A stretch of DNA of 64,000 nt, from NCBI GenBank assembly GCA_022772735.1, contig JALEZD010000023.1:35791-99790 (forward strand). The letters run 5' to 3'. Source of the DNA: Erysipelotrichaceae bacterium. GTDB taxonomy: Bacteria > Bacillota_I > Bacilli_A > Erysipelotrichales > Erysipelotrichaceae. Positions 1 through 8,505 of the stretch are shown in pieces (the stretch's first letter is position 1; each line of letters opens with the position of its first letter). The translations under genes were made by a program, and so were the position numbers. The notes under the pieces were generated by a model. The model was not told where the DNA came from. It saw only the letters and a list, made by a program, of their open reading frames with translations, and did no database searches.

Positions 1-1
1 G

Positions 2-1786
2 ACTACTCCATTCCATATTAGTGCATTTAATACTATTAAATCATTAAAATTAGATATAATTCATGCACATACAGAATTTAGTATTGGTATTTTCGCAAGA
101 ATTTGTTCAAGACTTTTAAGTATACCTTTAGTAAGTACATATCATACAACATATGAAGATTATACTCATTATGTTAATTTTATTGATTCAAAAGTAGTAG
201 ATAATGTTGCTAAAGCGTTAGTTGCTAGATTGAGTAAGTTATATGGTGATTCAAGTGTAGAGGTTATATCTCCAAGCCAAAAAACAAAAGATATGCTTAT
301 TGGTTATGATATAAATAGAAATATTCATGTTATTCCAACTGGATTAGATATAAAAAAATTTAATATCAAAAATACAAGTGATACTCAAATTAAAGAAATA
401 AGAAAAAGTTATAATATAAAAGATGATGAAATATTAGTAACTTATATTGGAAGAATTGCAGGAGAAAAAAGTATTGATTTTGTTATTAGAGGTTTTAAAT
501 ATGTTAAAGAAAAAAATATTAAGGCAAAACTTTTGATAATTGGAGTTGGTCCAAAAAACGAAGAAGAAAATTTAAAGAAACTATCTGTTGATTTAGGCAT
601 AGATGATATTGTTATATTTGGTGGTAAAAAACCAGCAAGTGAAGTTCCACACTATTATCATAGTTCTGATGTATTTGTGTCTGCTAGTTTATCTGAAACT
701 CAAGGAATGACCTTTATAGAAGCACTTGCAAGTGGACTTCCAGTTTTTGCAAGACATGATGCTGTATTAGATGAAATAGTTTATGAAGGAAAAACAGGAT
801 TTTATTTTGATACAGAAGAAGAATTATCAGAAAAACTTCAAAAGTATATTTCATTAAGCAATGATGAAAAAAATAAGATAAGTTTAAATGCTATTAAACA
901 AATCGAGCCATATGATTGTGAAGTTTTTGCTAAAAAAGTATTTAAGGTTTATGAACAGGCTATTTCTACATACAAAAATATGTATGTAATTGATGAAGTT
1001 AGAGTTAAAGATGATCATGTTGTAATAATAGTTGAATCACCTAGTGGTGAAGAATTTAAACTTATTGTAACAAATGATACATATACTAACGAAGGATTAA
1101 GAAAAGAACAAAAAGTTAGTGAAGAAAAAATTGAGCAATTAAAAAAAGAAGAATGTGCAGTAAAAGCATATCAAGGATGTATAAATAAAATAGCTAGCAG
1201 AGATAGAACAAGAAAAGAAATATATGATTTTATTACAAATAATTTCGAATGTGATATAAAGCAAGTAAATGATATTGTAGAAAAACTTGAAGAAAGAGGA
1301 TATATAGATGACTACAGATATGCAAAAAACTATATTGAATTAATGAAAGCTGCTTTGCAAGGTGAAGGTAAAATAGTTTCAGGGTTAAAGAAAAAAGGTA
1401 TTTCTTATGATTTAATTGAAGATATTTTAGAGCATAATAGCGATGATGAATTAGAACATGCTATAAAGTGGGCAAATAAGGTGAAAAGCTCAATCAGAGA
1501 CACATCGGTGAAGATGAAAAAGAACAATTTGTATAAAAAAATGATTGTTCAAGGATATAGTAATGATATTATTGTTAAAGCTATGGAGCATATAAGTTTT
1601 GTTGAAGATGAAAACTGTGAAATCGAAAATTTAAGAAATGCAGCTTATAAAACAAAAAAAAGATACCAGAATAAATATGAAGGTACTAAATTAAGAAATT
1701 CAATTTTTAAATATTTAGCAAGTGTGGGATATAGAGTTGAAGACATTTATGTAGTTTTAGATGAAATGGAGTGGAATGATGAGTAA
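2..1786 (+). CDS. GT4 glycosyltransferase fused to full-length RecX (5' partial)
   Basis: The reading frame is open from the window edge, so the N-terminus is missing; 594 residues are visible. Residues 1 to about 325 look like a GT-B family 4 glycosyltransferase: IIHAHTEF and STYHTTYEDY near the start, the nucleotide-sugar region YIGRIAGEKS, and SLSETQGMTFIEALASG with its E-x7-E-like donor site. This resembles Firmicute diacylglycerol glucosyltransferases that make glycolipid at the membrane. Without a stop or frameshift the frame continues at MYVIDEVRV (residue 327) into a protein that aligns end to end with RecX: the IASRDRTRKEIYDF helix, LEERGYIDDYRYA, and two further three-helix repeats. 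RecX modulates RecA filaments. I see no ribosome binding site before the Met at 980, so a separate RecX start is not obvious. The frame overlaps yhaM by 8 bases. Domain identities are fairly sure; the substrate is not. Confidence 0.85.
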   Translation, partial: TTPFHISAFNTIKSLKLDIIHAHTEFSIGIFARICSRLLSIPLVSTYHTTYEDYTHYVNFIDSKVVDNVAKALVARLSKLYGDSSVEVISPSQKTKDMLIGYDINRNIHVIPTGLDIKKFNIKNTSDTQIKEIRKSYNIKDDEILVTYIGRIAGEKSIDFVIRGFKYVKEKNIKAKLLIIGVGPKNEEENLKKLSVDLGIDDIVIFGGKKPASEVPHYYHSSDVFVSASLSETQGMTFIEALASGLPVFARHDAVLDEIVYEGKTGFYFDTEEELSEKLQKYISLSNDEKNKISLNAIKQIEPYDCEVFAKKVFKVYEQAISTYKNMYVIDEVRVKDDHVVIIVESPSGEEFKLIVTNDTYTNEGLRKEQKVSEEKIEQLKKEECAVKAYQGCINKIASRDRTRKEIYDFITNNFECDIKQVNDIVEKLEERGYIDDYRYAKNYIELMKAALQGEGKIVSGLKKKGISYDLIEDILEHNSDDELEHAIKWANKVKSSIRDTSVKMKKNNLYKKMIVQGYSNDIIVKAMEHISFVEDENCEIENLRNAAYKTKKRYQNKYEGTKLRNSIFKYLASVGYRVEDIYVVLDEMEWNDE

Positions 1787-2717
1787 ACTAATTAATGATT
1801 TTGTTAGTAAGGATGTAATTAACCAACCATTATTTATAAAAGGTGTATTAAAGGGTGCAACCGACAAAGGTGCACCATATTTAACAATAACATTACAAGA
1901 TAAAAGTGGAAGTATATCAAGTAAACTTTGGAATGTATTACCTACACAGGAAGAAATTGCACAAGTTGGGAAAATAATAAATGTTAGTGGAGATGTTATT
2001 GATTATAATAATACTTTACAATTACGAATTAGAAATATTGAAGAAGTTGATATGTCATTAATTGATATGAACGATTTTATTATAAAATCTGATGTTCCAA
2101 TTGATGATTTAAAAATTAAAATTAATGACACAATTCATTCAATAAAAAATAATATTTATAGAGATATTATTAAAAATCTTTATTCACTTTATGGAGATGA
2201 TTTTTATAGTTATCCTGCAGCTTCAAAAATACATCATAGTTTTATGGGAGGACTTGCAGTTCATGTTTGTGGAATGATAGATTTAGCCAACGAAGTTTGT
2301 AAGTTATATCCTCAACTTAATAGAGACTTGCTTATTTCAGGAGTTTTAGCTCATGATATTGGTAAAATGGTAGAATTTAGTGGACCTATAACTACTGAAT
2401 ATACTTTAGAGGGTAAATTAATTGGGCATATTTCAATTGTTCAAGGACAAATAATGGAAATATCTAAAAGATTAAATGTTCAAGATAGTGAAGAATCTAT
2501 TCTTTTAAGACATATGGTGTTAAGTCATCATGGTCATTTAGAATATGGGTCTCCTGTACTTCCAATGGTTCAAGAAGCGGAAGTTTTATATTTTATTGAT
2601 AATCTTGACGCAAGATTAAATAGTTTAGATACTTTATTAAAACCGATTAAACCGGGTAGTTTTTCACCGAAGGTTTTCTCGCTAGAAAATAGATCGTTTT
2701 ATAAACCAAAAGAGTAA
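1779..2717 (+). CDS. yhaM: 3'-5' exoribonuclease YhaM
   Basis: Probable 312-residue YhaM-type 3'-5' exoribonuclease, a cytoplasmic enzyme trimming single-stranded RNA ends. Residues about 10-95 form an OB-fold nucleic-acid domain (LTITLQDKSGSISSKLWN). A metal-dependent HD domain follows, with KIHHSFMGGLAVH, the signature H192-D193 in AHDIGKM, and the later LSHHGHLEYGSP. Length equals the B. subtilis protein (about 314). I chose the ATG inside ATGATGAGTAA that overlaps the upstream stop; Mets at 1761 and 1776 are in frame but less like the family start. Overlap with the GT4-RecX gene implies translational coupling. In B. subtilis yhaM also lies close to prsA and hit, which are the next genes here on the other strand. 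Confidence 0.93.
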   Translation: MSKLINDFVSKDVINQPLFIKGVLKGATDKGAPYLTITLQDKSGSISSKLWNVLPTQEEIAQVGKIINVSGDVIDYNNTLQLRIRNIEEVDMSLIDMNDFIIKSDVPIDDLKIKINDTIHSIKNNIYRDIIKNLYSLYGDDFYSYPAASKIHHSFMGGLAVHVCGMIDLANEVCKLYPQLNRDLLISGVLAHDIGKMVEFSGPITTEYTLEGKLIGHISIVQGQIMEISKRLNVQDSEESILLRHMVLSHHGHLEYGSPVLPMVQEAEVLYFIDNLDARLNSLDTLLKPIKPGSFSPKVFSLENRSFYKPKE

Positions 2718-2723
2718 AATTAA

Positions 2724-2757
2724 AACCTTAGAAGGGTTAACTTCTAAGGTTATTTTA
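2724..2757. terminator. Bidirectional terminator between yhaM and hit
   Basis: An 11-bp stem (AACCTTAGAAG pairing with CTTCTAAGGTT) has a 6-base loop, A-rich sequence on the left and TTATTTT on the right. It can end both the yhaM transcript and the convergent hit transcript. Confidence 0.85.
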
Positions 2758-3142
2758 ATATTTCATGTATTTTAGCTAAATCAAAAGGCTTTTTTCTATT
2801 AAATGATATATCAATTTCATCATTTTCATCATACCTTGGAATTAAATGGAAATGCAGGTGAAAAACAGTTTGTCCAGCAATTTCATTAGTATTATTTAAA
2901 ATATTAAAACCTTTTGAATTTAATATTTTTTTATATTTATTACTTAAAATTTTAATTACATTCATACATCTATTTATTGTTTGTAAATCTGCATCTAAAA
3001 AATTGTCATAATGTTTCTTAGGTAGTATTAATGTATGACCATCACAAACTTGAGATATATCAAGTATTGCAAGAACATATTCATCTTCATAAACTTTATA
3101 ACTAGGTATTTCATTATTTATTATTTTACAAAATATACACAT
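2750..3142 (-). CDS. hit: HIT family hydrolase
   Basis: A 130-residue histidine-triad protein. The HIT motif HLHFHLIPR is near the C-terminus and the N-terminus MCIFCKIINNEIPSYKVYED is typical of bacterial Hint/Hit proteins, which hydrolyse AMP-linked substrates such as phosphoramidates or adenylated lysine. The Cys-x-x-Cys at residues 2-5 may help bind zinc. I chose ATG at 3142, 6 bases after a GAGGTG ribosome site; a GTG nine bases upstream would overlap that site. It stands alone between two terminators but follows the foldase pair on the same strand. Physiological substrate unknown. Confidence 0.93.
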   Translation of the reverse strand: MCIFCKIINNEIPSYKVYEDEYVLAILDISQVCDGHTLILPKKHYDNFLDADLQTINRCMNVIKILSNKYKKILNSKGFNILNNTNEIAGQTVFHLHFHLIPRYDENDEIDISFNRKKPFDLAKIHEILK

Positions 3143-3177
3143 ATTTATCACCTCAATAAAATTATAGTCTAGAAATA

Positions 3178-3207
3178 AAAATAATACGAGAATTCTCGTA
3201 TTATTTT
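3178..3207 (-). terminator. Terminator after the foldase lipoprotein
   Basis: A perfect 30-base palindrome centred on GAATTC, with A and T runs at its two ends, overlaps the stop codon of the foldase lipoprotein. It should end that operon just before hit. Confidence 0.82.
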
Positions 3208-4052
3208 GTTAGATAACCACTGTAATTAGATGTAAATGCATCATATAAGTCTTTATCATAAATTTTAAATTTATGTTTGTTGAAATAAAATTTATCTGCT
3301 TCATCACTTATTTTAGAATATGTAACAAATTCATCAACAATTTGTGCTTTAATATTTTCAACATCTGTATCAACAACTTTTATAACATAAGTTAATGTTC
3401 CATCTGCAGATGGTATTACAGCAAAATCATCATTTGATGAAGCTGTATTTAATATAGCTTTAACTTCACTTGTAAAGTTGCTTTCAGTTGTAACAATTTG
3501 AGGTTCTCCTGAAGTGGTAGAATTGTATGCTGTACCAACTTCTGCAGGATTTACACCATTTTTAAGTTCCACAAGTGCAGCATTTGCTGAATCAGTATCA
3601 CTAAATGTCAATACAATTGCTTGTTTAGGATTGTATAAACTTACAAGTGTTTGATAGTTATCATAAATATATTTTTTTGTTAATTCTTTCAATTTTTCTG
3701 CATAGATAATTGATGATTTTAATGCTTCTTCATCTTTGTGTCCATACATTTTTATAATTGTTTCCCAAGAATCACCATAGCTTGATTTATACTGATTAAT
3801 TTGATCTTCAACTAATTTATTCATTTCTTCAGTAGTTTCAACTTCTAAATCAAGAATTTTCTCAGTTGCATCACCCAATACAAAGTAGCTACCATAATTT
3901 GCCATTAAATCTTTATAAATTGAACCTTTAGTAATTTGGGTATCACCAATTTTAACTATTGATTGATTTTTATCTTTAATATTTGTATATGCATCACTAC
4001 ATCCAACTAAAATTAATAGGGAAGATGCAATCATAATTAAATATTTTTTCAT
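3201..4052 (-). CDS. PrsA/SurA-like foldase lipoprotein without a parvulin domain
   Basis: A 283-residue secreted lipoprotein. The signal peptide MKKYLIMIASSLLILVGC ends in a lipobox (LVGC), so it should be anchored outside the membrane through Cys18. The body begins with VKIGDTQITKGSIYKDL, the chain-binding start seen in PrsA/SurA proteins, followed by a long helical region (TEEMNKLVEDQINQYK). The middle (residues about 140-215) occupies the place of a PPIase domain but lacks the parvulin motifs HILV and GGSLG. It is probably a holdase-type chaperone working with the adjacent membrane-anchored parvulin, whose gene ends 12 bases upstream. Start is ATG with a good AGGAGG-type site. Family assignment is by pattern and is moderately sure; function is inferred. 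Confidence 0.7.
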   Translation of the reverse strand: MKKYLIMIASSLLILVGCSDAYTNIKDKNQSIVKIGDTQITKGSIYKDLMANYGSYFVLGDATEKILDLEVETTEEMNKLVEDQINQYKSSYGDSWETIIKMYGHKDEEALKSSIIYAEKLKELTKKYIYDNYQTLVSLYNPKQAIVLTFSDTDSANAALVELKNGVNPAEVGTAYNSTTSGEPQIVTTESNFTSEVKAILNTASSNDDFAVIPSADGTLTYVIKVVDTDVENIKAQIVDEFVTYSKISDEADKFYFNKHKFKIYDKDLYDAFTSNYSGYLTK

Positions 4053-4064
4053 GTTATATCCTCC

Positions 4065-5042
4065 TTATTTATTTAAACCTAAATATTCTTTTAATTGTGA
4101 TTCAAGTTCTTGATTTTCACCAAAGTCAATACCAAGTTCTTCAGCTTTTTGCCAGATAGCTTTTGGTTGAAGAGTTCCATCATATTTGTTTAAATCAGAA
4201 ATAAATTCCTTGTAAGTTTTTAGTGTTTCTAAATTTGTTGAATCAACCTTAATTAAATGATAACCGTATGTAGTTTGAACCCAATCACTCATTTCTCCTT
4301 CATTTAAAGCTAGTGTAGCTTCTAAAAATTCTGGAACAAATGATGTAGAAGAGGTTACATATCCTAAACTACCTCCATTACTTGCACTAGTATCTTCTGA
4401 GTATTGTTTTGCAACTTCTTCAAAACTTGTACCACTATCAAGTGCTTTTTTTACTTCTTCCATTTTTGCTAATTCTTCTGCAGTTGGTTTTGTTGAATCT
4501 GCAATTTTAACTAGAATATGACTAACTAGTCTAGGTTTATTTTCTTCAACATATTTGTTTATTACTGCATTAACTTCATCAGAATTTGAATTGATATAAT
4601 CTTGATAAATTTGATTTACTTTTTGTGATTGAATTAAAAATTCAGGTAAATCTTCTATTTTTGTATATCCAACTTGTCTAAGTGCGTTTAATATTTGTGT
4701 TTCATAAGTTGCACCATAAGTTTGTTGGAAATTTGAAATGATATTTTGTGCATTTAAATTTGCATTGGTTTTCATTTCTTCAGTTGTTTCAATAGATTTA
4801 TCTGCAACAGTTTTTTGTATTTTTGCAAATAAAATGTTCATTCCATATTTGTCGTATAATTTTTCATATAATTCATCAGCGCTAACATTTGTTTGATCAA
4901 GAGAGTATACAATATCTTGACCATTTACTTTTTTACCAGCAACAATATTTTTTGAAGTTTCATAACCATAAAATACAGTTACTCCTAAAAAAATGATTGC
5001 TAGTAAAAAGACAAACCAGTATTTTTTTAAAAAATCTGTCAT
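4065..5042 (-). CDS. prsA: Membrane-anchored PrsA-like parvulin peptidyl-prolyl isomerase
   Basis: A 325-residue extracytoplasmic foldase. A short basic N-terminus and a hydrophobic stretch (WFVFLLAIIFLGVTVFYGY, residues about 9-27) anchor it; there is no lipobox, unlike classical PrsA. Residues about 170-262 are a complete parvulin domain: SHILVKIAD, the FEEVAKQYSEDTSASNGGSLGYV core, and FLEATLALNEGEMSDWVQTTYGYHLIKVD. Flanking helices form the chaperone domain. PrsA proteins assist folding of exported proteins at the membrane-wall interface. It is first in a two-gene operon with the foldase lipoprotein, under a strong-looking promoter. The symbol is by family; orthology to B. subtilis PrsA is likely but not proven. 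Confidence 0.88.
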   Translation of the reverse strand: MTDFLKKYWFVFLLAIIFLGVTVFYGYETSKNIVAGKKVNGQDIVYSLDQTNVSADELYEKLYDKYGMNILFAKIQKTVADKSIETTEEMKTNANLNAQNIISNFQQTYGATYETQILNALRQVGYTKIEDLPEFLIQSQKVNQIYQDYINSNSDEVNAVINKYVEENKPRLVSHILVKIADSTKPTAEELAKMEEVKKALDSGTSFEEVAKQYSEDTSASNGGSLGYVTSSTSFVPEFLEATLALNEGEMSDWVQTTYGYHLIKVDSTNLETLKTYKEFISDLNKYDGTLQPKAIWQKAEELGIDFGENQELESQLKEYLGLNK

Positions 5043-5066
5043 AATTCCTCCTTGGATAGCTTACCT

Positions 5067-5095
5067 ATTATATGATATTTAAAAAACATTTGCAA
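5067..5095 (-). promoter_or_regulatory. Promoter of the foldase operon
   Basis: Read on the minus strand: TTGCAA, a 17-base spacer, then TATAAT, about 25 bases before the start codon. This fits a SigA promoter. Confidence 0.75.
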
Positions 5096-5170
5096 TTTTG
5101 TAATCTGAAAATTATGTGAACAAATTGACTTTTGTTAGAGATAGTATGAACACCTAATTTGTGCAGTATA

Positions 5171-5179
5171 TGTTATAAT
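5171..5179 (+). promoter_or_regulatory. Extended -10 promoter of the suf operon
   Basis: TGTTATAAT is an extended -10 element 41 bases before sufC. No convincing -35 lies 17 bases upstream, so activity may rely on the TGn motif or on a regulator. Confidence 0.55.
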
Positions 5180-5220
5180 TTCACTATGTTATTAAATTAT
5201 GATGTGAAAGGTGTGTATAT

Positions 5221-6036
5221 ATGAGTAAATTAGTCATCAAAGATTTATATGTTGAAATAGATGGAAAAGAAATTTTAAAAGGGATTAATTTGACAGTTAA
5301 TTCAAATGAAATTCATGCATTAATGGGACCAAATGGAAATGGTAAAAGCACATTACTTGCAGCAATTATGGGACATCCTAAATATATTATTACTAAAGGT
5401 TCTATTTATTTCAATGATGAAGATGTTTTAAATATGAGCATTGATGAAAGAAGTAGAGCAGGTATATTTTTAGCTATGCAATATCCTCAAGAAATTCCAG
5501 GGGTAACTAACAGTGATTTTTTAAGGGCTGCATTAAACGCTAGAAGCGAAAAACCAGTTTCTTTATTTAGTTTTATAAAGCAAATGGAAAATGCTATAAG
5601 TGAATTAGAAATGAAACCAGATTTAGCTCATAGGTTTTTAAATGAAGGATTTTCTGGTGGTGAAAAGAAAAGAAATGAAATAGTTCAAATGAAACTTCTT
5701 AAACCGGAAATTGCAATGTTAGATGAAATAGATAGTGGATTAGATGTAGATGCTTTAAAAGTCGTTGCTAAAAATGTTGTGGATATGCAAAAAGAAAGTG
5801 GTTTAGGATTAATAGTTGTTTCACACTATGAAAGATTTTATGAACTTGTTAAACCAACCCATGCACATGTTCTTATTGATGGAAAAATCATTGTTGAAGG
5901 TGATGGAGAATTGGTTAGAAAAATTGATACAGAAGGATATGATTGGATTTATAAACAATATTCAATTAAACCTGTTAAGGAAGAAAAGAAAGTTATTACA
6001 TCACTTGGTTCATGTGCAACTGCAAAAAGAGGTTAA
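5221..6036 (+). CDS. sufC: Fe-S cluster assembly ATPase SufC
   Basis: A 271-residue ABC-type ATPase of the SufBCD scaffold. It has Walker A GPNGNGKST, the SufC-typical Q-loop region AMQYPQEIPGV, the signature FSGGEKKRNE, Walker B AMLDEIDSGLD and the switch histidine in VVSHYER. SufC is soluble and drives conformational change in SufB-SufD during Fe-S cluster assembly. It opens a five-gene suf operon (C-D-S-U-B), the B. subtilis order. The tail after residue 250 (LGSCATAKRG) resembles the usual SufC C-terminus. ATG start lies after AAAGGTG. Identification is very secure. Confidence 0.97.
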   Translation: MSKLVIKDLYVEIDGKEILKGINLTVNSNEIHALMGPNGNGKSTLLAAIMGHPKYIITKGSIYFNDEDVLNMSIDERSRAGIFLAMQYPQEIPGVTNSDFLRAALNARSEKPVSLFSFIKQMENAISELEMKPDLAHRFLNEGFSGGEKKRNEIVQMKLLKPEIAMLDEIDSGLDVDALKVVAKNVVDMQKESGLGLIVVSHYERFYELVKPTHAHVLIDGKIIVEGDGELVRKIDTEGYDWIYKQYSIKPVKEEKKVITSLGSCATAKRG

Positions 6037-6038
6037 AT

Positions 6039-6845
6039 ATGAAAATAAGTGCGATAGATAATTTTATTGAATTTGAATCTGGTTATCAAGAAATTGAAAT
6101 AGATTCAAAAAATGAAGTTAATTTAAATTTAAAAGGTTTAAACAAATCAAATGTGTTTTTGAAAATTGTTGACGCAAAAAAAATAAATATTAACTATGAA
6201 GGTTTATCTGGAAGTGATGTTACATTACTTATATGGAATGAATCAAAAAATGATTTAGATTTTATTGAAAAATATAAATTATTAAATGACAGTAATTTAA
6301 AATTGGCATATGGTGATTTAGGTGCTTCAGGATTTATAAGAGATACTTTTGTTGATTTAAGTGGTAAAGGCTCAAGTGCGTTAGTTAAAAGTGCTTCACT
6401 TGTTAAAAGTAGAAAACATTATAATATTTGTGTTTTATCAAGTGTTCCTTATACATCAGGGGATATTGAAAATTATAGTGTTGTACTTGAAAATGGTGAT
6501 TATAAGATGGATGCAACTGGTAAAATTGCTAAAGGGGCTTATAAATCAAGTTCTCATCAAACATCAAGAGCACTTTGTTTAAGTGATAAACAAACTTCTT
6601 TTATTCAACCTAATTTGATGATTGATGAAAATGATGTTTTAGCCAGTCATGCAACAAGTCTTGGAAGAATTGATGAAAGCCAAATGGTTTATATGCAATC
6701 TAGAGGTCTAAGAATAAATGAAATAATGGCACTTATAAGTTTTGGTTATTTATTACCAATTGCTGATATGATTGAAAATGACCAAATGAGAGATAAATTA
6801 AAACAGTCAATCGAAAGTAAGGTGTCTAACGAATGTTTGATGTAG
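6039..6845 (+). CDS. sufD: Fe-S cluster assembly protein SufD, short form
   Basis: SufD of 268 residues, far shorter than the roughly 430 of B. subtilis. The conserved C-terminal half is intact: SSHQTSRALCLSDKQ, PNLMIDENDVLASHATSLGR, and the region ending ISFGYLLPIADMI. The N-terminal helical domain is missing or very reduced, and the upstream region reads through as a thin beta-helix (VNLNLKGLNKSN). I chose the ATG at 6039 after AAGAGG; an earlier in-frame start lies inside sufC. SufD pairs with SufB to form the scaffold and is needed for iron entry. Overlap with sufS (13 bases) suggests coupling. It is not a pseudogene by appearance, since no stops interrupt it. Confidence 0.9.
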   Translation: MKISAIDNFIEFESGYQEIEIDSKNEVNLNLKGLNKSNVFLKIVDAKKININYEGLSGSDVTLLIWNESKNDLDFIEKYKLLNDSNLKLAYGDLGASGFIRDTFVDLSGKGSSALVKSASLVKSRKHYNICVLSSVPYTSGDIENYSVVLENGDYKMDATGKIAKGAYKSSSHQTSRALCLSDKQTSFIQPNLMIDENDVLASHATSLGRIDESQMVYMQSRGLRINEIMALISFGYLLPIADMIENDQMRDKLKQSIESKVSNECLM

Positions 6846-8047
6846 ATAAAATTAGAAGTGATTTTCCAATGTTTCAAAATAATGATTTTATTTATTTTGA
6901 TAATGGTGCAACCACTTTTAAACCACGACAAGTAATTGATGAAATATTAAAATATTATGAATTTAATACAACTAATGTTCATAGAGGTGATTATGATATT
7001 AGTTTTAAAGTTTCAAAAGCGTATGATGATACTAGAAATGTTGTGGGTAAATTTATTAACTGTGAAAGTGATGAAGTTGTTTTTACAAGTGGAACTACCC
7101 ATTCACTTAATCAAGCTGCAAATTATTTGAAACAAATTTTAAATGAAGGGGATATTGTATTAACTACACTTATTGAACATGCTTCAAATATTCTTCCATT
7201 ATTTGAAGCTTGTAAACTTAAAAAAGCGACTATTAAATACATAGATGTTGATAGTGAAGGATATATCAGTTTTGATAGCTTAAAAAGTTTGATGAGTGAA
7301 AAAGTTAAAGCCGTTAGTATATCTCATGTTTCAAATGTTTTAGGGTGTATTCAACCGATAAAGGAAATTTCCAAGATAGTCCATAGCTATAATTCAATTT
7401 TAATTGTTGATGGTGCACAAAGTACTCCTCATATAAAAATTGATGTAAAAGATTTAGATGTTGATATGTTTAGCTTTAGCGCTCATAAAATGTGTGGTCC
7501 AAATGGTATAGGCGTTTTATATGCAAAAAAATCTATTTTAGAAAAAATGGAGCCAATATTTTATGGTGGTGGAAGTAATGCTAGATTTTCTAAATGTTGC
7601 GATATAGTTTTAAAAGATTATCCGGAAAAGTTTGAATCTGGCACACCAAATATTGAGGGTGTTTTAGCTTTATCAAAGGCTATACAATATTTAGAAAATT
7701 TGGGTATGGAAAATATTCATAAAAGAGAAGTTGAATTAAAAGAATATTTTATTAAAAAATTAAAAGAATTGGATAATATTGAAATTTATAATCCAAATAC
7801 TAAATCTTCAATAGTTTCGTTCAATGTTAAAAATGTATTTGCACAAGATGCTGCAAGTTATTTGGGTAATAAAAATATATGTGTTAGAAGTGGAAATCAT
7901 TGTGCAAAGTTATTATTTGAAATAATAGGAGTTAACGAGAGTATTAGAGCTTCTTTGTATTTTTACAATACATTTGATGAAATTGATAGATTTGTAAATA
8001 TTGTTAAAGAAATTTCTATTGATAGTGTTATAGATATATTTTTTTAG
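6833..8047 (+). CDS. sufS: Cysteine desulfurase SufS
   Basis: A 404-residue PLP-dependent class V aminotransferase-fold enzyme that removes sulfur from L-cysteine and hands it to SufU. Visible features are IYFDNGATTFKP at the N-terminus, VHRGDYDIS, the PLP aspartate in LIVDGAQSTPH, the Schiff-base lysine K219 in SFSAHKMCGPNG, and the catalytic C357 in RSGNHCAKLL. Full-length for a group II desulfurase. Start overlaps the end of sufD. Its immediate partner sufU follows 8 bases downstream with its own GGAGG site. Confidence 0.97.
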   Translation: MFDVDKIRSDFPMFQNNDFIYFDNGATTFKPRQVIDEILKYYEFNTTNVHRGDYDISFKVSKAYDDTRNVVGKFINCESDEVVFTSGTTHSLNQAANYLKQILNEGDIVLTTLIEHASNILPLFEACKLKKATIKYIDVDSEGYISFDSLKSLMSEKVKAVSISHVSNVLGCIQPIKEISKIVHSYNSILIVDGAQSTPHIKIDVKDLDVDMFSFSAHKMCGPNGIGVLYAKKSILEKMEPIFYGGGSNARFSKCCDIVLKDYPEKFESGTPNIEGVLALSKAIQYLENLGMENIHKREVELKEYFIKKLKELDNIEIYNPNTKSSIVSFNVKNVFAQDAASYLGNKNICVRSGNHCAKLLFEIIGVNESIRASLYFYNTFDEIDRFVNIVKEISIDSVIDIFF

Positions 8048-8055
8048 GAGGTTTT

Positions 8056-8505
8056 ATGAGTAGTATGTTTGATAATCCTGCAATATTAAGAGAACTTATA
8101 ATGGATCACTATAAGTTTCCAAGAAATAAAGGGTTAGTATTGTTAGATAATTATAAAAATGTTCATATGGCAAGTGATTCTTGCATTGATGATATAACTG
8201 TAGAATCTTTAATTGAAAATGGAGTTATTAAAGATATCAAATTTGATGGAGTTGGTTGTACTATTTCAACAGCATCAACTTCTATGATGAGTGAATTATT
8301 AATAAATAAGACAGTAACTCAAGCTAAAGAAATAATTGAAAATTATTTTAATATGGTTGAGGATAAACCTTACAATCCAGATATACTACAAGAAGCAATT
8401 TCTATGAAAAATGTTTATAAACAAGCAAATAGAATAAAATGTGCAACAATAGGTTGGAAAGCTATTAGAAAAATGATTCTAGAAAGTGAGAATAATAATG
8501 AGTGA
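8056..8505 (+). CDS. sufU: Sulfurtransferase SufU
   Basis: A 149-residue IscU-fold protein that accepts persulfide sulfur from SufS in Gram-positive bacteria. The three zinc/sulfur cysteines are present: C43 (DSCIDD), C68 (GVGCTIS) and C129 (RIKCATIGW), plus the aspartate ligand D45. The usual CGD motif reads CID, with the glycine replaced. The inter-Cys insert after C68 that separates SufU from IscU is present (residues about 85-110). RBS AGGAGG precedes the ATG. It overlaps sufB as ATGAGTGA. Confidence 0.95.
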   Translation: MSSMFDNPAILRELIMDHYKFPRNKGLVLLDNYKNVHMASDSCIDDITVESLIENGVIKDIKFDGVGCTISTASTSMMSELLINKTVTQAKEIIENYFNMVEDKPYNPDILQEAISMKNVYKQANRIKCATIGWKAIRKMILESENNNE

